Assembly: GCA_001465115.1 (NCBI GenBank)
Contig: CP013614.1
Span: 868,001 to 932,000 of the forward strand
Direction of reading: 5' to 3'
Source: Enterococcus silesiacus
Lineage (GTDB): Bacteria > Bacillota > Bacilli > Lactobacillales > Enterococcaceae
Length of the DNA: 64,000 nucleotides
Every line of letters starts with the position of its first letter. Within the stretch, counting starts at the first letter, position 1. Below the pieces are notes generated by a model, which saw only the letters and a list, made by a program, of their open reading frames with translations, had not been told where the DNA came from and did no database searches. Made by a program: the position numbers and the translations under genes. This document shows, one piece after another, positions 28,329 through 36,496 of the stretch.

Positions 28329-29261
28329 ATGAATCGAATCGTAAAAATTTTGATAGCTATAGTCGTATTGGTTGTAATTGTGTTGACGGGAGCTGGGATG
28401 TATTTCTACAATTACGCAGTTGTTCCATCAGAAAAAGATTTTCTAGCAGGTGGTACTCCTGGAACAGATGTTGAAGCGAAAACACCACAGGAAAAATGGT
28501 TTAAAGACAAAAATAATCGAACCTATTGGACAATGACATCCAAAGACGATTTAAAGCTAAAAGCAATCTATTTACCAGCTGATAAAAAAACAGATAAAAA
28601 TGTTATTATGGCTCATGGCTATATGGGTAGTGCTGAAACAATGGCCAGTTTTGCTAAAATGTACCATGATTGGGGCTATAATGTTTTAGTGCCGGATGCT
28701 AGAGGACATGGAGAAAGTGAAGGAGATTATATTGGTTTTGGTTGGCCAGAGCGAAAAGACTACCTTCAGTGGATCGATCAAGTGCTAACTGAAAACGGTA
28801 ATGATGCACAAATTACTTTGTACGGTATTAGTATGGGTGGTGCCACAGTGATGATGACAAGTGGCGAGAAGTTGCCGAAAAATGTCAAAGCAATCGTTGA
28901 AGATTGTGGCTATTCTAGCGTAAATGAGGAATTAGCTTATCAATTAAAAGATATGTTTAATCTTCCCTCATTTCCATTAGTTCCTGTTACAAGTTTGATC
29001 ACTAAAATTCGTGCTGGTTATTTCTTCGGGGAAGCAAGCTCAGTTGCGCAACTGAAAAAAAATAAAGTTCCAATGCTATTTATCCATGGTGATGCAGATA
29101 AGTTTGTGCCATTTGAAATGTTGGATGAAGTCTATAATGCTACAGATGTACCAAAAGAAAAATTGGTTGTAAAAGGTGCTGCTCATGCAAAAGCCTATAC
29201 CGTTGATCCAAAAGCGTATAAAGCGAAAGTTGAGAGCTTTTTAACACAATATGTAGATTAA
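28329..29261 (+). CDS. Membrane-anchored alpha/beta hydrolase
   Basis: Single N-terminal transmembrane segment (about residues 5-27), then an extracellular or membrane-facing alpha/beta hydrolase domain. Catalytic triad visible: nucleophile Ser in YGISMGGA (about 175), Asp in HGDADKFVP (about 255) and His in AAHAKAY (about 285); oxyanion loop AHGYMGSAET. 310 residues, similar to YqkD-like serine hydrolases. Substrate unknown. Preceded by a promoter and followed by its own terminator. Confidence 0.87.
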   Translation: MNRIVKILIAIVVLVVIVLTGAGMYFYNYAVVPSEKDFLAGGTPGTDVEAKTPQEKWFKDKNNRTYWTMTSKDDLKLKAIYLPADKKTDKNVIMAHGYMGSAETMASFAKMYHDWGYNVLVPDARGHGESEGDYIGFGWPERKDYLQWIDQVLTENGNDAQITLYGISMGGATVMMTSGEKLPKNVKAIVEDCGYSSVNEELAYQLKDMFNLPSFPLVPVTSLITKIRAGYFFGEASSVAQLKKNKVPMLFIHGDADKFVPFEMLDEVYNATDVPKEKLVVKGAAHAKAYTVDPKAYKAKVESFLTQYVD

Positions 29262-29266
29262 CCATT

Positions 29267-29303
29267 ATCGTCACACAGTTTAAACAGCTGGTGGCGATTT
29301 TTT
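29267..29303 (+). terminator. Terminator after the alpha/beta hydrolase gene
   Basis: ATCGTCAC (29267-29274) pairs with GTGGCGAT (29291-29298, one G-U), then six T. Confidence 0.7.
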
Positions 29304-29424
29304 CAAGCAGAGAAGTTTAATTGTTTTAGAAAGAAAATTTTATTTAAAAAATATTCTCACTGATTTTACTATACATTTGTTAGAATTCTTTGATATGATA
29401 ATAAAAAGAAATGAGGTAAAATAG

Positions 29425-30315
29425 ATGGAAGAACAAGTGATTGACTATCTGCATTACTTACAAATAGAACGCGGGCTTTCTCTTAATACAAGAAAAAGCT
29501 ATGAACGGGACTTATATAAATATATAGCTTTTCTTATAGAGCAAAAAATCGACTCTTGGCAACTGATTGATCGCTATATTATTATGGAATACCTGCAGAT
29601 ACTACATAATGAGAATAACTCGTCGGCAACAATCATCCGTATGATTTCCAGTTTAAGAGGTTTTCATCAATTTTTACGACAAGAACAAATCACGGATCAC
29701 GATCCGATGCAGCATATTGATTCACCAAAAAAAGCTCAAAAGCTTCCAAGTACACTTTCAGTTGAAGAAGTTACTTTATTGATCGAAACACCTGATACCA
29801 CAAAACCTTTAGGGGTAAGAAACCGAACGATTTTAGAAGTCATGTACGCAACTGGTTTGCGAGTGACTGAATTGGTAGACTTGAAAATTGGTGACCTGCA
29901 TTTAGCAATGGGGTTACTTCAAACAATCGGCAAGGGCGATAAAGAACGTATCATTCCTTTAGGTGATTATGCCATTCAGTGGATCGAAAAGTACTTGGAG
30001 GAAGCACGCCCTTTTTTAATTAAAAAAAATCAAAATGAAACGCATTTATTTGTCAATCACCACGGCAAACCTTTGTCTCGTCAAGGGGTTTGGAAAAATT
30101 TGAAACAAATCGTTCAAGCGGCTGGAATCAATAAGAATATTACACCGCATACGTTACGGCATAGCTTTGCCACACACCTATTGGAAAATGGTGCTGATTT
30201 GAGAATTGTTCAGGAGCTTTTGGGCCATGCTGATATATCTACAACTCAAATCTACACGCATATTACCAAACAGCGAATGGCTGACGTGTATAAACAGCAC
30301 TTTCCAAGAGCCTAA
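29425..30315 (+). CDS. xerD: Tyrosine recombinase XerD
   Basis: Site-specific recombinase that with XerC resolves chromosome dimers at dif. N-terminal SAM-like domain (1-85), catalytic domain with Arg in ATGLRVTEL (about 147), HTLRHSFATHLLENGADL (His-x-x-Arg), LLGHADISTTQIY (His) and catalytic Tyr in IYTH (about 277). 296 residues, normal. It heads the xerD-ribT-scpA-scpB-rluB order also seen in Bacillus, so this is the housekeeping XerD, not a phage integrase. Confidence 0.95.
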   Translation: MEEQVIDYLHYLQIERGLSLNTRKSYERDLYKYIAFLIEQKIDSWQLIDRYIIMEYLQILHNENNSSATIIRMISSLRGFHQFLRQEQITDHDPMQHIDSPKKAQKLPSTLSVEEVTLLIETPDTTKPLGVRNRTILEVMYATGLRVTELVDLKIGDLHLAMGLLQTIGKGDKERIIPLGDYAIQWIEKYLEEARPFLIKKNQNETHLFVNHHGKPLSRQGVWKNLKQIVQAAGINKNITPHTLRHSFATHLLENGADLRIVQELLGHADISTTQIYTHITKQRMADVYKQHFPRA

Positions 30316-30347
30316 CTTGTAAAAATTGGAAGAAAGAAGGTGAGATC

Positions 30348-30710
30348 ATGTTAACGTATTATCGAAAAGAGCAACGAAAAATTGCAATGGGATTATTAAG
30401 CTTCCATCAAAAACTGACTGAATATCAGTCACAGTTGAAAGAAATAGATATGTATGAAACAGAAGCTGATTTGCATTTGCTTTTTTGGATACCTGCGGGC
30501 GAACAAAATATTCAGGGGATTGTGGGAATTGAAGTAGAAACGTCTGAAGCAATGATTATACATGATATATCGATCAATCCTTCTTTTAGAGGTGAAAAGG
30601 TGGGCTTTGATTTATTAAATGAAGTGGTAGAACTGTACCCAGAAATGAAAATTTACGGGACCTTAGCCACATCTGCTTATTTATCTAAGTGGAAAGAACA
30701 CAAGTCATGA
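30348..30710 (+). CDS. ribT: RibT-like GNAT acetyltransferase
   Basis: Small GNAT-fold protein resembling Bacillus RibT: N-terminal YRKEQRKIAMGLLSFH, then IQGIVGIEVE, IIHDISINPSFRGEKVGF (acetyl-CoA loop) and a short C-terminus. 120 residues. In B. subtilis ribT ends the rib operon beside scpA; here it keeps the scpA neighbourhood without rib genes, though an FMN riboswitch and ribU follow 2 kb downstream. Substrate unknown. AGGTGA precedes the ATG. Confidence 0.82.
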   Translation: MLTYYRKEQRKIAMGLLSFHQKLTEYQSQLKEIDMYETEADLHLLFWIPAGEQNIQGIVGIEVETSEAMIIHDISINPSFRGEKVGFDLLNEVVELYPEMKIYGTLATSAYLSKWKEHKS

Positions 30711-30748
30711 ATTTTATGGTAAACTAAAGAGCTGAAAAAGAAAGTTGG

Positions 30749-31534
30749 ATGAACTTGCAGGAAATTAATGTAAAATTAGATGTATTCGAAGGACCGCTGG
30801 ATCTTCTTTTGCATTTAATCCAAAAATTGGAGATAGATATTTACGATATCCCGATTGCTGCAGTGACGGAACAGTATATGAACTATATCCATACGATGAA
30901 AACGTTGGAGCTAGAGATTGCTGGAGAATATATCGTAATGGCAGCAACCTTGATGGCCATTAAAAGTAAGATGCTTTTGCCCAAACAAGAGTTGGAAATG
31001 ACAGAAGACGATGAAATCTTTGATGGCGAAGACCCACGGGATGCTTTGGTTGCCCAGTTATTAGAGTATCGTAAATTCAAATATGCAGCGGGCCTTTTAC
31101 ATGAAAAAGAATCGGAAAGAAGTCTGTATTATACAAAAGAACCAATGGATATTGATGAGTATAAGGACGACAATCCTTTACTTACGCCGAATCAATTAAA
31201 TACGATTGACTTATTCTTAGCGTTTCATGCAATGTTGGAAAAGAAAAAAAGCCGACAACCAGTTGAGACAACAGTTGCGGGTGATGATGTATCGATTGAA
31301 GAAAAAATTACAGTAATTTCACAAAAAATGCGACAAATTGCTCGTGATACACCAATAAATTTTGAATCATTTTTCACTTCATATTCTAAGCAAGAGGTTG
31401 TTACTACTTTTATGGCTTTGTTGGAATTGATGAAAAAAGGAGTTATTCACGTAGAGCAAGAGGACAATTACGGTACTATTTTATTATACAATACGTCTGA
31501 AGAAATTGAATCAAGTACGGAGGAAACAGCGTGA
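30749..31534 (+). CDS. scpA: Segregation and condensation protein A
   Basis: Kleisin subunit bridging the SMC dimer. Signature N-terminus VFEGPLDLLLHLIQKLEIDI (about residues 13-32) and the C-terminal winged helix (about 190-250). 261 residues, normal. The ribosome-binding site is weak (GAAAG). The stop overlaps the scpB GTG, so the two are translationally coupled. Confidence 0.97.
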   Translation: MNLQEINVKLDVFEGPLDLLLHLIQKLEIDIYDIPIAAVTEQYMNYIHTMKTLELEIAGEYIVMAATLMAIKSKMLLPKQELEMTEDDEIFDGEDPRDALVAQLLEYRKFKYAAGLLHEKESERSLYYTKEPMDIDEYKDDNPLLTPNQLNTIDLFLAFHAMLEKKKSRQPVETTVAGDDVSIEEKITVISQKMRQIARDTPINFESFFTSYSKQEVVTTFMALLELMKKGVIHVEQEDNYGTILLYNTSEEIESSTEETA

Positions 31535-32148
31535 CCACAATCAGTCAAATCGAAGCGATTTTATTTGTTGTTGGTGAAGAAGGAATCGGTTTAGAAGAGT
31601 TATCTTATTTACTAGAATTATCCACTGCCAAAACATATGAAGCCTTGACCGCTTTAAAAGAACGCTATGCATCAGATAAACAAGCAGCATTAAATATTTT
31701 AGAAGTTGGCAATCATTTTGTCCTATCTACTAAAAAGGTATTTGCACCATTGTTGAAAAAATATGCGCAATCACCGATTTCTAATTCTCTATCTCAAGCA
31801 GCTCTTGAGACCTTGTCGATTGTTGCCTATAAGCAACCAATTTCAAGAGTAGAAGTAGATGAAATCAGGGGAGTACAGTCAGCTGGCTCCATGCAAAAAT
31901 TAGTTGCTCGTCAATTGATTGAAGAAAAGGGGCGAGTAGATGGTCCCGGCAGAGCTATTTTATATGGAACAACACCTTATTTTATGGATTATTTTGGCTT
32001 GAAATCTTTAGAAGAGTTGCCGGACATCCATCAAATGGAAGAAGAAATCGCAGAAGAGTTACCTTTAGACCTCTTTTTCGACCGTTACAAAGAATTAAAT
32101 AAAGAAGAACCAACAACGGATACAAAGGAAGCGGAGGAAGAAAACTAA
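31531..32148 (+). CDS. scpB: Segregation and condensation protein B
   Basis: Tandem winged-helix protein that binds ScpA in the SMC complex. Seen: QIEAILFVVGEEGIGLEELS at the N-terminus and ALETLSIVAYKQPISRVEVD, with EIRGVQS after it. 205 residues with an acidic C-terminal tail. GTG start overlaps the scpA stop as GTGA. Followed directly by rluB. Confidence 0.97.
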   Translation: MTTISQIEAILFVVGEEGIGLEELSYLLELSTAKTYEALTALKERYASDKQAALNILEVGNHFVLSTKKVFAPLLKKYAQSPISNSLSQAALETLSIVAYKQPISRVEVDEIRGVQSAGSMQKLVARQLIEEKGRVDGPGRAILYGTTPYFMDYFGLKSLEELPDIHQMEEEIAEELPLDLFFDRYKELNKEEPTTDTKEAEEEN

Positions 32149-32865
32149 ATGGAAAGACTTCAAAAAGTAATTGCGCATGCAGGAATTGCATCACGTAGAA
32201 AAGCAGAAGAGTATATTGTCAATGGACGTGTAAAAGTAAACGGGAAAATCATTCGTGAATTAGGAACTCAAGTCGGAAAAAACGACAAGGTTGAAGTAGA
32301 CGATGTACCGATTTATAAGGAAGAGTATGGTTATTATTTATTCTATAAACCTAAAGGGGTTATTTCGGCTGTCTCTGATGATAAGGGTAGGAAAGTTGTT
32401 ACGGACTTTTTCTCTCACATTAAAGAACGGATTTATCCTGTTGGTAGATTGGATTATGATACTTCAGGATTGTTATTACTAACGAATGATGGTGAATTTT
32501 CTCAAAAATTGACGCATCCAAGTCACGAAATCGATAAAGTGTATGTAGCAAAAGTTAAAGGATTAGCTAAGAAACATGATTTACTTCCGCTGACTAAGGG
32601 CATGAAAATCGAAGGGTATAAAACTGCGCCAGCGGCTTTTGAGATCATATCCGTTGACCTTAAAACAAACACAAGCATAGTGGAATTGACAATTCATGAA
32701 GGGCGTAACCATCAAGTGAAAAAAATGCTACAGGCTGTGGGTTACCCAGTTCAAAAATTAAAGAGAGAAAAATATGGCGATCTAACGTTAAAAGGATTAC
32801 GTCCAGGTGAATACCGTAATCTAAATAAAAAAGAAATCAGTGTTTTAATGAATCAATCAAAATAA
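32149..32865 (+). CDS. rluB: rRNA pseudouridine synthase B
   Basis: 23S rRNA pseudouridine synthase of the RsuA/RluB family. S4 RNA-binding domain (1-60: LQKVIAHAGIASRRKAEEYI), then the catalytic domain with GRLDYDTSGLLLLTND (catalytic Asp about residue 104) and HEGRNHQVKKM. 238 residues. It starts immediately after the scpB stop. Confidence 0.95.
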   Translation: MERLQKVIAHAGIASRRKAEEYIVNGRVKVNGKIIRELGTQVGKNDKVEVDDVPIYKEEYGYYLFYKPKGVISAVSDDKGRKVVTDFFSHIKERIYPVGRLDYDTSGLLLLTNDGEFSQKLTHPSHEIDKVYVAKVKGLAKKHDLLPLTKGMKIEGYKTAPAAFEIISVDLKTNTSIVELTIHEGRNHQVKKMLQAVGYPVQKLKREKYGDLTLKGLRPGEYRNLNKKEISVLMNQSK

Positions 32866-32871
32866 TTTTTT

Positions 32872-32916
32872 AGAGTGCGTTAAGACGATAGGTTCGTTTT
32901 AACGTACTCTTTTTTG
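32872..32916 (+). terminator. Terminator of the xerD-rluB unit
   Basis: AGAGTGCGTTAA and ACG (32872-32887) pair with CGT and TTAACGTACTCT (32895-32910) with a few mismatches; six T follow. Confidence 0.85.
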
Positions 32917-32969
32917 CAATAAAAACAGCGAGTACAGATCATTTACATGTGACGTTCTGAACATAAATA

Positions 32970-32997
32970 TTGCTTTTTTCTAAAAAGGTTGTATACT
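32970..32997 (+). promoter_or_regulatory. Promoter of the FMN riboswitch transcript
   Basis: TTGCTT (32970-32975), 16-base spacer, TATACT (32992-32997), about 24 bases before the riboswitch. Confidence 0.65.
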
Positions 32998-33020
32998 TGA
33001 GTTGTACAAAAATTTAATAA

Positions 33021-33145
33021 AGGTTCGTCTTCAGGGGCAGGGTGCAATTCCCGACCGGTGGTTATAGTCCACGACCTACTTCATTTGAAGTGGCTGAATT
33101 GGTGAAATTCCAATACCGACAGTAAAGTCTGGATAAAGAAGATAG
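33021..33145 (+). promoter_or_regulatory. FMN riboswitch (RFN element)
   Basis: Senses flavin mononucleotide and controls riboflavin genes. Conserved blocks are present in order: TCTTCAGGGGCAGGGTG, ATTCCCGACCGGTGGT, AGTCCACGA, a variable hairpin (CTTCATTTGAAG), GGTGAAATTCCA, ACCGACAGT, and AAGTCTGGATAAAGAAGA; the outer helix pairs TCTTC (33028) with GAAGA (33138). It is followed by its own terminator and, 520 bases on, ribU. Confidence 0.95.
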
Positions 33146-33184
33146 GGCTTATTTGAATTGGCATTTTTCAGATAAGATAACTCT

Positions 33185-33217
33185 ACTCTATTTTCCCTGC
33201 TGGAAAATAGAGTTTTT
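33185..33217 (+). terminator. Expression-platform terminator of the FMN riboswitch
   Basis: A 12-bp perfect stem, ACTCTATTTTCC (33185-33196) with GGAAAATAGAGT (33202-33213), loop CTGCT and a T5 run. Placed 40 bases after the aptamer as expected for a switch that stops transcription when FMN is bound. Confidence 0.88.
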
Positions 33218-33230
33218 GCTGTGAAACACT

Positions 33231-33304
33231 GCGATTGACCAAAGGACAGAGCAGATGTTGAACAGTACTTGGCGAGCAAAGCGAGAGAAGTCACCTTCAT
33301 ACTG
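33231..33304 (+). repeat. Direct repeat copy 1 in the ribU leader
   Basis: The first 38 bases (33231-33268, beginning GCGATTGACCAAAGGACAGA) are identical to 33370-33407. Similarity continues, with substitutions and an indel, through GAGAGAAG and CCTTC to about 33304. Neither copy has a start codon or likely frame; it looks like a dispersed or duplicated intergenic repeat. Confidence 0.85.
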
Positions 33305-33369
33305 AAACACTGCACTTCGTTTCGATCTCATCAATCTCTAAGAGCTAAAGCTCTAAGAATTGAAGGACC

Positions 33370-33443
33370 GCGATTGACCAAAGGACAGAGCAGATGTTGA
33401 ACAGTACAAGGCGTACAACGTGAGAGAAGTTTCCTTCGTATTG
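33370..33443 (+). repeat. Direct repeat copy 2 in the ribU leader
   Basis: Second copy, 139 bases after the first; 38 bases perfectly conserved, then diverged. The stretch from 33444 to 33650 holds nothing else that I can name: no good promoter, frame or hairpin before the ribU ribosome-binding site. Confidence 0.85.
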
Positions 33444-33662
33444 ACACACCATACTTAACTAAAACTAAATATGGGTGAGTTGTCGTACGTTCAATAACTG
33501 TTAAGCACTTACCAATAAAATTGGGAATAGCTTTGCAATCTATAGCGATACAAATCATATCGTTCGACCAAGCAACATCTCACAGCAAATCAAGAGCAAT
33601 CACTGAAAAGTCAATTTAGAGAAGTTCGTTTGAAGATGGGTCCTTAAACAGGAGGATTTCAT

Positions 33663-34271
33663 ATGCGAAACAACAAGGTACAAAAAATGGTAAGTGTAGC
33701 AATGTTAGCAGCAATCGGTGTGGTATTACAGTTTGTAGCGTTTCCGATCATACCGTCGTTAAGTTTTTTGAAAATTGATTTTAGCGACATTCCCGTTATG
33801 ATCAGTATGTTCTTATTTGGGCCATTAGCTGGAATCAGTACGGCTTTTATAAGATCTGCACTGCATCTATTTACAACTGGAGCATCACCACAAAATTTAG
33901 TAGGGGACACCGCTAGCTTTTTTGCAACGATTGTCTTCACATTACCAATGTATTATTTTTTCAGACGAGGAAGCGACAAGCTTTCAAATAAAATTTTAGG
34001 TATCGCTACAGGAATAATCGCTTTAACTGTTTTCATGGGTGTCGCAAATTATTTTGTGATCACACCTCTTTATTTAAAACTGTTTGGCGTATCAGCAGGT
34101 CAATTCTTAGGAATGTCGTTAGCAAAATATGTTACGATTGGCATTGTTCCTTTTAACCTGATCAAAGGTGCAATTGTGAGTGCTGTTTTCTTAGTCCTGC
34201 ATGCAAAGCTTTTACCTTGGCTTTCCAGAAAACAATATCAGCTGAGTAATAAAAAGACAATAACGAAATAG
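33663..34271 (+). CDS. ribU: Riboflavin ECF transporter substrate-binding subunit RibU
   Basis: S component of the energy-coupling-factor riboflavin importer. Six hydrophobic segments and the family motif around FLKIDFSDIPVMISMFLFGP (about residues 36-55) with FIRSALHLFTTG following. 202 residues, normal. AGGAGG lies seven bases before the ATG. Controlled by the FMN riboswitch upstream, but with an unusually long post-terminator leader (~440 bases) holding the two repeats. The ECF module (EcfA/EcfT) is elsewhere. Confidence 0.95.
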   Translation: MRNNKVQKMVSVAMLAAIGVVLQFVAFPIIPSLSFLKIDFSDIPVMISMFLFGPLAGISTAFIRSALHLFTTGASPQNLVGDTASFFATIVFTLPMYYFFRRGSDKLSNKILGIATGIIALTVFMGVANYFVITPLYLKLFGVSAGQFLGMSLAKYVTIGIVPFNLIKGAIVSAVFLVLHAKLLPWLSRKQYQLSNKKTITK

Positions 34272-34301
34272 AACATGCATATAAACTGAATAAACATAGA
34301 G

Positions 34302-34333
34302 TAGAACGATTTGTTTTGCGCTATGTTTTTTTA
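34302..34333 (+). terminator. Terminator of ribU
   Basis: AAACATAG (34302-34309) pairs with CTATGTTT (34321-34328) and runs into T7. Confidence 0.75.
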
Positions 34334-34409
34334 TTGTCAAAACAAAAAATTCTAGTTATAGAAAAATTTCTGATAAAATAAATGAATCAAAAACGAAAGG
34401 AGAAATAAA

Positions 34410-35132
34410 ATGAAAAAATGGCAAAAACGACTACTTTGGTTTTTAGGAGTATTTGTATTAGTGATTTTGGTGGGATTATTCTACATAAAAACCATTACCT
34501 ATACACCTACGACAATGGCTGTAGAAGCATCTCAAAAAGCAAGCAATGAAAATGGTACACTATTTTTCAAAGGGGATAAAGAGAAACCCGCTCTGATTTT
34601 TTATCAGGGAGCTTTGGTTGAAAGTGCCAGTTATAGCATTTGGGCTGAAAAGGTAGCAGAGGCCGGATTTTCAGTCTACCTAGTAAAAGAACCGTTGAAT
34701 CTAGCTGTTTTAGGCCAAAATAAAGCAGAAGAAGTTATTCGCTCTAATCATCTAACCAGTTACGTGATTGGCGGACATTCACTAGGTGGTGTTATGGCTA
34801 GTCGCTTTGCTGCTGAGCAAGACAATAATGCATTAAAAGGTGTATTTTTCCTAGCAAGTTATCCTGACGAAAAAGGCAGTCTTACAAAGTTTAAAGGACA
34901 AGTACTGTCAGTGACAGGTTCTGTTGATGGTGTTTTGAATTGGCAATCCTATGATCAGGCAAAAAAAGACTTACCTGAACAAACTATTTTTGAAGAAATC
35001 AAAGGTGGAAACCATGCTGGATTCGGCAGTTACGGTGAACAAAAAGGCGACAAGCCAGCTCAGATTAATAACGACGAGCAACAACAAGAAGTCGCCAATC
35101 TGTTGATTGAATGGCTAAAAACGATCAAATAA
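34410..35132 (+). CDS. Membrane-anchored alpha/beta hydrolase
   Basis: N-terminal transmembrane helix (about 9-27), then an alpha/beta hydrolase domain with nucleophile Ser in GGHSLGGVMA (about residue 121), Asp near VTGSVDGVLN and His in GGNHAGFGSYG (about 203). 240 residues; similar to the YpbG-like or dienelactone-type small hydrolases of lactobacilli. Substrate unknown. GAAAGGAG precedes the ATG; a terminator follows. Confidence 0.85.
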   Translation: MKKWQKRLLWFLGVFVLVILVGLFYIKTITYTPTTMAVEASQKASNENGTLFFKGDKEKPALIFYQGALVESASYSIWAEKVAEAGFSVYLVKEPLNLAVLGQNKAEEVIRSNHLTSYVIGGHSLGGVMASRFAAEQDNNALKGVFFLASYPDEKGSLTKFKGQVLSVTGSVDGVLNWQSYDQAKKDLPEQTIFEEIKGGNHAGFGSYGEQKGDKPAQINNDEQQQEVANLLIEWLKTIK

Positions 35133-35138
35133 AACAAT

Positions 35139-35181
35139 AAAAGGAGAAAATAAAGTCTTTCGATAAGTATTTTCTCCTTTT
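35139..35181 (+). terminator. Terminator after the hydrolase gene
   Basis: AAAAGGAGAAAATA (35139-35152) pairs with TATTTTCTCCTTTT (35168-35181), a perfect 14-bp stem. The short T-tract is part of the stem; usable from both directions with fer. Confidence 0.75.
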
Positions 35182-35212
35182 ACTATTGAGTTAAGAAACA
35201 AGCTGATTTTCA

Positions 35213-35425
35213 TTATTTTTCTGTAATCTCTATTGCACGAACAGGACATTTGCGGTACGCTGTTAAGGCATTGTTTCTTTCACTTTCAGGAACAAACTCC
35301 TGATAAGCTTCGTTATCATTTTTTAAAATGACGATTCCATCATCATTATAATCGAAAATTTCTGGTGCATATACTTGGCACAGACCACAAGCAATACATT
35401 TTTCAGGAATTATTTTACATAACAT
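35213..35425 (-). CDS. fer: Ferredoxin, single [4Fe-4S] cluster
   Basis: Small electron carrier. CIACGLC (residues 10-16) gives three ligands and Cys59 (in YRKCPVRAI) the fourth, with an acidic middle. 70 residues, as in Firmicute Fer. AGGAT lies eight bases before the ATG. Divergent from ypbB across only 39 bases; the fer-ypbB-recQ order is conserved in Bacillus and Enterococcus. Confidence 0.93.
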   Translation of the reverse strand: MLCKIIPEKCIACGLCQVYAPEIFDYNDDGIVILKNDNEAYQEFVPESERNNALTAYRKCPVRAIEITEK

Positions 35426-35464
35426 ATGAGCACATCCTATTCTATCATTGAAAGAGGTGGAAAT

Positions 35465-36496
35465 ATGGAACCTTTCTTTATTTTAGCGTTATTTCAGCAC
35501 GGATACAAGGCACGAACCTCAACATTGTATCATCTTTTAAAAGGCAAACGGACTAGTTCAGTGTTACTATATGGTTTTTTATATGAAAATTTACATTTTT
35601 TTCAGCTTTTTCCAGCGTTATCAGAAGTGCAATTCAATAATATAATCGCTGACCTGATTAAGCAAAAATTATTGCGACAAACGGTCGATGGCGAAGTTCA
35701 AATCACAACCAAAGGGCAGCTAGACACGCATCGGTATCTAACCAATTTTTCTTGGATCAACAATTATCATTTTGGTAAGACAGACGAAATGATTTGGCGA
35801 TTGCTACAATTTACGGTACAAGTCGTCTCTCATTTATCCTATACAAATAAAAACTATATCCCTCTTGAGCAATCGCCATTGTACCAAAAACAAGTAAAAA
35901 TGTATATAAAATCAATGCCAAAAGTCGAATTGATTAAAACGGTCAAGCAAGAATGGACTCAAATTTTTTCTTGTTTATCTGATGAAGAAGCAAATTATTT
36001 TGTAAAGCAATTCTCTGGTTATCAACAAATCGGCAAAACAGCGTTTCAATTAGCTGATGATCAGGGGAATCCGTTTGACCGATTTATGTTTTCAAAAGAA
36101 AAACTACATCATTTATTGTCTACAATCGAACAGATGCCAGATGGTAGTTTTTTAAAAGCATTAATCCTACAAATGATTAAGCAAAATGAAAATAAAAGTA
36201 TGAACGAAACAAAAGCGTATCTAGAGCGGCTAGATTCAGTAGAAAAGCTAGCTGAACAGAGAAAAATAAAAGTCAGCACGATCAAAGATCATCTGATGGA
36301 ACTAGCGTTAACAGGTGACTTTCCTTTTGACTCTTTTATAACAACAAAGACCTCTGATTTTTTATTAGAATGTTCACCTCCTTATCAAGACTGGTCCTAT
36401 CGATCGTTAAAACAACTCAATCCTGCACTAGATTATTTTGAGTTTCGTTTATATCAAATCCAAAAACTGAGAGAAGAAAGAGAAGCGAACCGATGA
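35465..36496 (+). CDS. ypbB: YpbB-like helix-turn-helix protein preceding RecQ
   Basis: 343 residues, no signal peptide; C-terminal helical segment RKIKVSTIKDHLMELAL (about 275-291) is a helix-turn-helix of the kind found at the end of RecQ/YpbB proteins. I start at the ATG at 35465 four bases after AAAGAGGTGG, rather than at an earlier in-frame codon that overlaps the fer promoter. Stop overlaps recQ start (ATGA), so it probably acts with RecQ. Exact role unknown. Confidence 0.88.
   Translation: MEPFFILALFQHGYKARTSTLYHLLKGKRTSSVLLYGFLYENLHFFQLFPALSEVQFNNIIADLIKQKLLRQTVDGEVQITTKGQLDTHRYLTNFSWINNYHFGKTDEMIWRLLQFTVQVVSHLSYTNKNYIPLEQSPLYQKQVKMYIKSMPKVELIKTVKQEWTQIFSCLSDEEANYFVKQFSGYQQIGKTAFQLADDQGNPFDRFMFSKEKLHHLLSTIEQMPDGSFLKALILQMIKQNENKSMNETKAYLERLDSVEKLAEQRKIKVSTIKDHLMELALTGDFPFDSFITTKTSDFLLECSPPYQDWSYRSLKQLNPALDYFEFRLYQIQKLREEREANR

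Noticed and set aside
33076..33558. Two minus-strand frames over the riboswitch and repeats as genes
   Set aside because: They overlap the FMN riboswitch, its terminator and the repeats, lack ribosome-binding sites and have implausible composition.
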